A DNA stretch of 64,000 nucleotides from Gammaproteobacteria bacterium (GTDB lineage: Bacteria; Pseudomonadota; Gammaproteobacteria; Burkholderiales; Gallionellaceae), in assembly GCA_018813765.1 (NCBI GenBank), contig JAHJBC010000009.1, positions 1-64,000 on the forward strand, given 5' to 3'. The translations under genes and the position numbers were made by a program. Positions 62,562-64,000 of the stretch are shown piece by piece (the stretch's first letter is position 1; each line of letters starts with the position of its first letter). The notes under the pieces are model-generated. The model had not been told where the DNA came from. It saw nothing but the letters and a program-made list of their open reading frames with translations, and did no database searches.

Positions 62562-63800
62562 ATGGGCGCTTCGTTGTTTCAGCATGAGCGGCATTGGGCT
62601 GCATTGGTCATTCTTCTGTTTTTGTTCCTGCTTTCCGGTTGCGGGGATAGGCAGGAGGAAGCTGCTGTCGACTTTCTGAAGCAGCACTGGGTCGACCCGA
62701 TACCTCCGCAGGGCTTGCCCCCGGCGACGTTTACAGACCTCGATGCCTCGCTTTCCTCCGAGTCATGCGGGAAATGCCATGCTGCGCAATATGACAAATG
62801 GAAGAGCAGTCTGCATAGCCATGCAGTCGGCCCCGGCTTGTTGTGGCAGTTCAAGTTGCTGGATCAGGCCAAGGCGAATCGTTGTATGCGGTGTCATGCC
62901 CCATTGGCAGAGCAGAAGGCGCTGCTTGCCATGGAGCAAGGGTGGCAGGGAGTACCCAGCCAGCCGCCACCTGCCTACGTCAACCCCGGCCTGGGCCATG
63001 AGGGCGTCACTTGTGCGGCTTGCCATGTACGCGGACACACGCGCTTCGGGCCGGCTCCCGTCGCCCCGACACAAGGCGGCACAAGCCATGGCGGATTCGT
63101 ACCATCGTCGGCATTCGAAGACAGTCAGTTCTGTGCCTTCTGCCATCAGTTCCCGGACGATGGTCCGCGCGTGGGCGGGAAGTTGCAGGAAGATACGTAT
63201 CGGCAGTGGAAAGCGAGTCCGTTCGCTTCTGGCAAGACTTGCCAGGCATGCCACATGCCCGATCGCAAGCACCTCTGGCGCGGCATACATGATCCGGAAA
63301 TGACGCGGCAGGCCATCGAGGTGGATCTGCAGGTGGCTGTAGCGGACAACGGCAATTATGTGGCTCGCGCCCATGTGCGTAACGTCGGGGCGGGGCACGA
63401 TTTTCCGACCTATATGGTTCCCAAGGTCGATCTGATCTTCTATTTGCACGAAAGCGGGAGCAAAGCGCGCGAATTGGGGAGGCAGGTGATCGGCTGGACA
63501 GTGGATACGCAGATCACGCGCGAGATTGCCGATACGCGCATCCCCGCCGGCAAGAGCAGCGAATTCGTGCAATCGTTCGCACCACCCCCCGGAAAGAAAT
63601 GGCATGTGGAACTGGTGGTTCGGGTGCGTCCCGCCGAGCATTACGAAAGGGTGTTCCAGAACAGCCTGAATTATGCCGATCAGCTTCCTCTCGCAGCGTT
63701 GCCGCAGCTCAGGCAGGCCTTGCAAGAGGTAAAGGCTTCCGCTTATGAATTGATGCGCGTCACCGCCACCGCCCGGAAGCCTTCCGCCTCCGGCCTGTAA
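62562..63800 (+). CDS. Pentahaem c-type cytochrome lipoprotein
   Basis: 412 residues. A lipobox LLSGC at about residue 27 is followed by five CxxCH sites: CGKCH, CMRCH, CAACH, CAFCH and CQACH. This is a cytochrome-c554/NrfB-like haem domain (about 65-245) with a beta-rich C-terminal domain containing VRNVGAGHDFPTYMVPKV. It should be exported and lipid-anchored, taking part in periplasmic or outer-membrane electron transfer. AAGGACGG precedes the ATG. The neighbouring rhodanese lipoprotein suggests they act together. Confidence 0.88.
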   Translation: MGASLFQHERHWAALVILLFLFLLSGCGDRQEEAAVDFLKQHWVDPIPPQGLPPATFTDLDASLSSESCGKCHAAQYDKWKSSLHSHAVGPGLLWQFKLLDQAKANRCMRCHAPLAEQKALLAMEQGWQGVPSQPPPAYVNPGLGHEGVTCAACHVRGHTRFGPAPVAPTQGGTSHGGFVPSSAFEDSQFCAFCHQFPDDGPRVGGKLQEDTYRQWKASPFASGKTCQACHMPDRKHLWRGIHDPEMTRQAIEVDLQVAVADNGNYVARAHVRNVGAGHDFPTYMVPKVDLIFYLHESGSKARELGRQVIGWTVDTQITREIADTRIPAGKSSEFVQSFAPPPGKKWHVELVVRVRPAEHYERVFQNSLNYADQLPLAALPQLRQALQEVKASAYELMRVTATARKPSASGL

Positions 63801-63813
63801 TGCAAATTGAAAG

Positions 63814-63842
63814 ATTGCATTGCCCAATCGCCACAATGCAAT
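63814..63842. promoter_or_regulatory. Perfect inverted repeat upstream of sigma-54 promoter 2
   Basis: ATTGCATTG (63814-63822) and CAATGCAAT (63834-63842), 9-base perfect arms with an 11-base spacer, about 55 bases before the -24 element. The position and symmetry suit an enhancer-binding protein. TTGCA-rich words recall those upstream of promoter 1. Confidence 0.6.
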
Positions 63843-63895
63843 TTCACCGCACCGCCTTCAATTACCTAATTGTTTGAAGTTGCATGGAATTATTT

Positions 63896-63912
63896 TTGGC
63901 ACGCAGCTTGCT
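63896..63912 (+). promoter_or_regulatory. Sigma-54 promoter 2
   Basis: TTGGCAC-GCAGC-TTGCT, a full match to the -24/-12 consensus (TGGCAC-N5-TTGC). It directs transcription into the truncated gene at the right edge. Confidence 0.85.
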
Positions 63913-63955
63913 CAGACAAGTTTGTCTGAACGACAGATGACAAGCCGCGAATCCG

Positions 63956-64000
63956 ATGAAACTGGTATCTGCAAGTATCGCGATAGTTCTGATTTTGCTC
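63956..64000 (+). CDS. N-terminal fragment with signal-peptide-like start
   Basis: The frame opens MKLVSASIAIVLILL and runs off the window. A short positive start followed by hydrophobic residues suggests a secreted or membrane protein. There is no clear Shine-Dalgarno. An ATG at 63936 in another frame is a poorer choice because it gives no hydrophobic start. Confidence 0.45.
   Translation, partial: MKLVSASIAIVLILL

Noticed and set aside
63936-64000. ATG 63936 as the start of the truncated last gene
   Set aside because: That frame encodes a polar sequence with no ribosome-binding site. The frame from 63956 gives a signal-peptide-like start.

Overview
The window looks like a chromosomal segment of a betaproteobacterium, probably Nitrosomonadales and perhaps Gallionellaceae-like (Sideroxydans/Gallionella). 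This is inferred from the GC-rich coding style, the gene orders guaB-guaA, rimP-nusA-infB-rbfA-truB-rpsO-pnp and prfB...lysS, and the strong representation of sulfur, nitric oxide, c-type cytochrome and two-component genes. No database search was possible, so the taxonomy is an inference.

Layout. 1-7.7 kb: the tail of an unknown gene, a type I secretion ABC exporter, a DUF4124 protein, an unknown conserved gene, and guaB/guaA split by a small four-helix-bundle gene embedded in GTAGC repeats. 7.8-13 kb: an 805-residue membrane-anchored coiled-coil protein, then copA with a glycine-zipper lipoprotein. 13.1-17.6 kb: mtnP, a FucA-type class II aldolase, apt, an AT-rich DUF4424 gene and mtnA, matching a methylthioadenosine DHAP shunt. 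17.7-29.4 kb: the rimP-to-pnp translation and RNA operon with an attenuator-like leader, then a UDG-like protein, uvrC and pgsA. 29.4-29.7 kb: tRNA-Pro, -Arg and -His. 29.7-38.2 kb: a TonB receptor, a periplasmic binding protein and a hybrid histidine kinase, then a convergent PAS kinase, receiver and REC-GGDEF-EAL set. 38.3-43.8 kb: a nitric-oxide-type cluster (hemerythrin, DUF2249, polytopic membrane protein, NsrR, NnrS), a c-type haem protein, DUF2892 and a Crp/Fnr regulator. 43.8-52.5 kb: lysS and prfB, normally neighbours, are separated by a complete four-gene Wadjet/MksBEFG-like system (jetABCD). 52.5-57.5 kb: a REP/RAYT unit, an MgtC/DUF4010 membrane protein, recJ and lysC. 57.5-64 kb: tRNA-Ser and -Arg, then a sulfur-carrier/transport operon (TusA-like, YeeE, TusA, DsrE-like proteins) behind a sigma-54 promoter, a rhodanese lipoprotein, a pentahaem cytochrome lipoprotein, and a second sigma-54 promoter before a truncated gene.

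The most notable system is jetABCD. It sits in the same orientation as prfB, three bases after the prfB stop, so a condensin-type anti-plasmid system appears to be transcribed with an essential release-factor gene. A second theme is short palindromic repeats of several families. They lie between genes, supply the stop codons of guaB, rbfA and the DUF4010 gene, and are translated in frame inside the secretion ATPase, UvrC and RecJ. A third theme is two sigma-54 promoters with upstream inverted repeats bracketing the sulfur/cytochrome genes at the right end.
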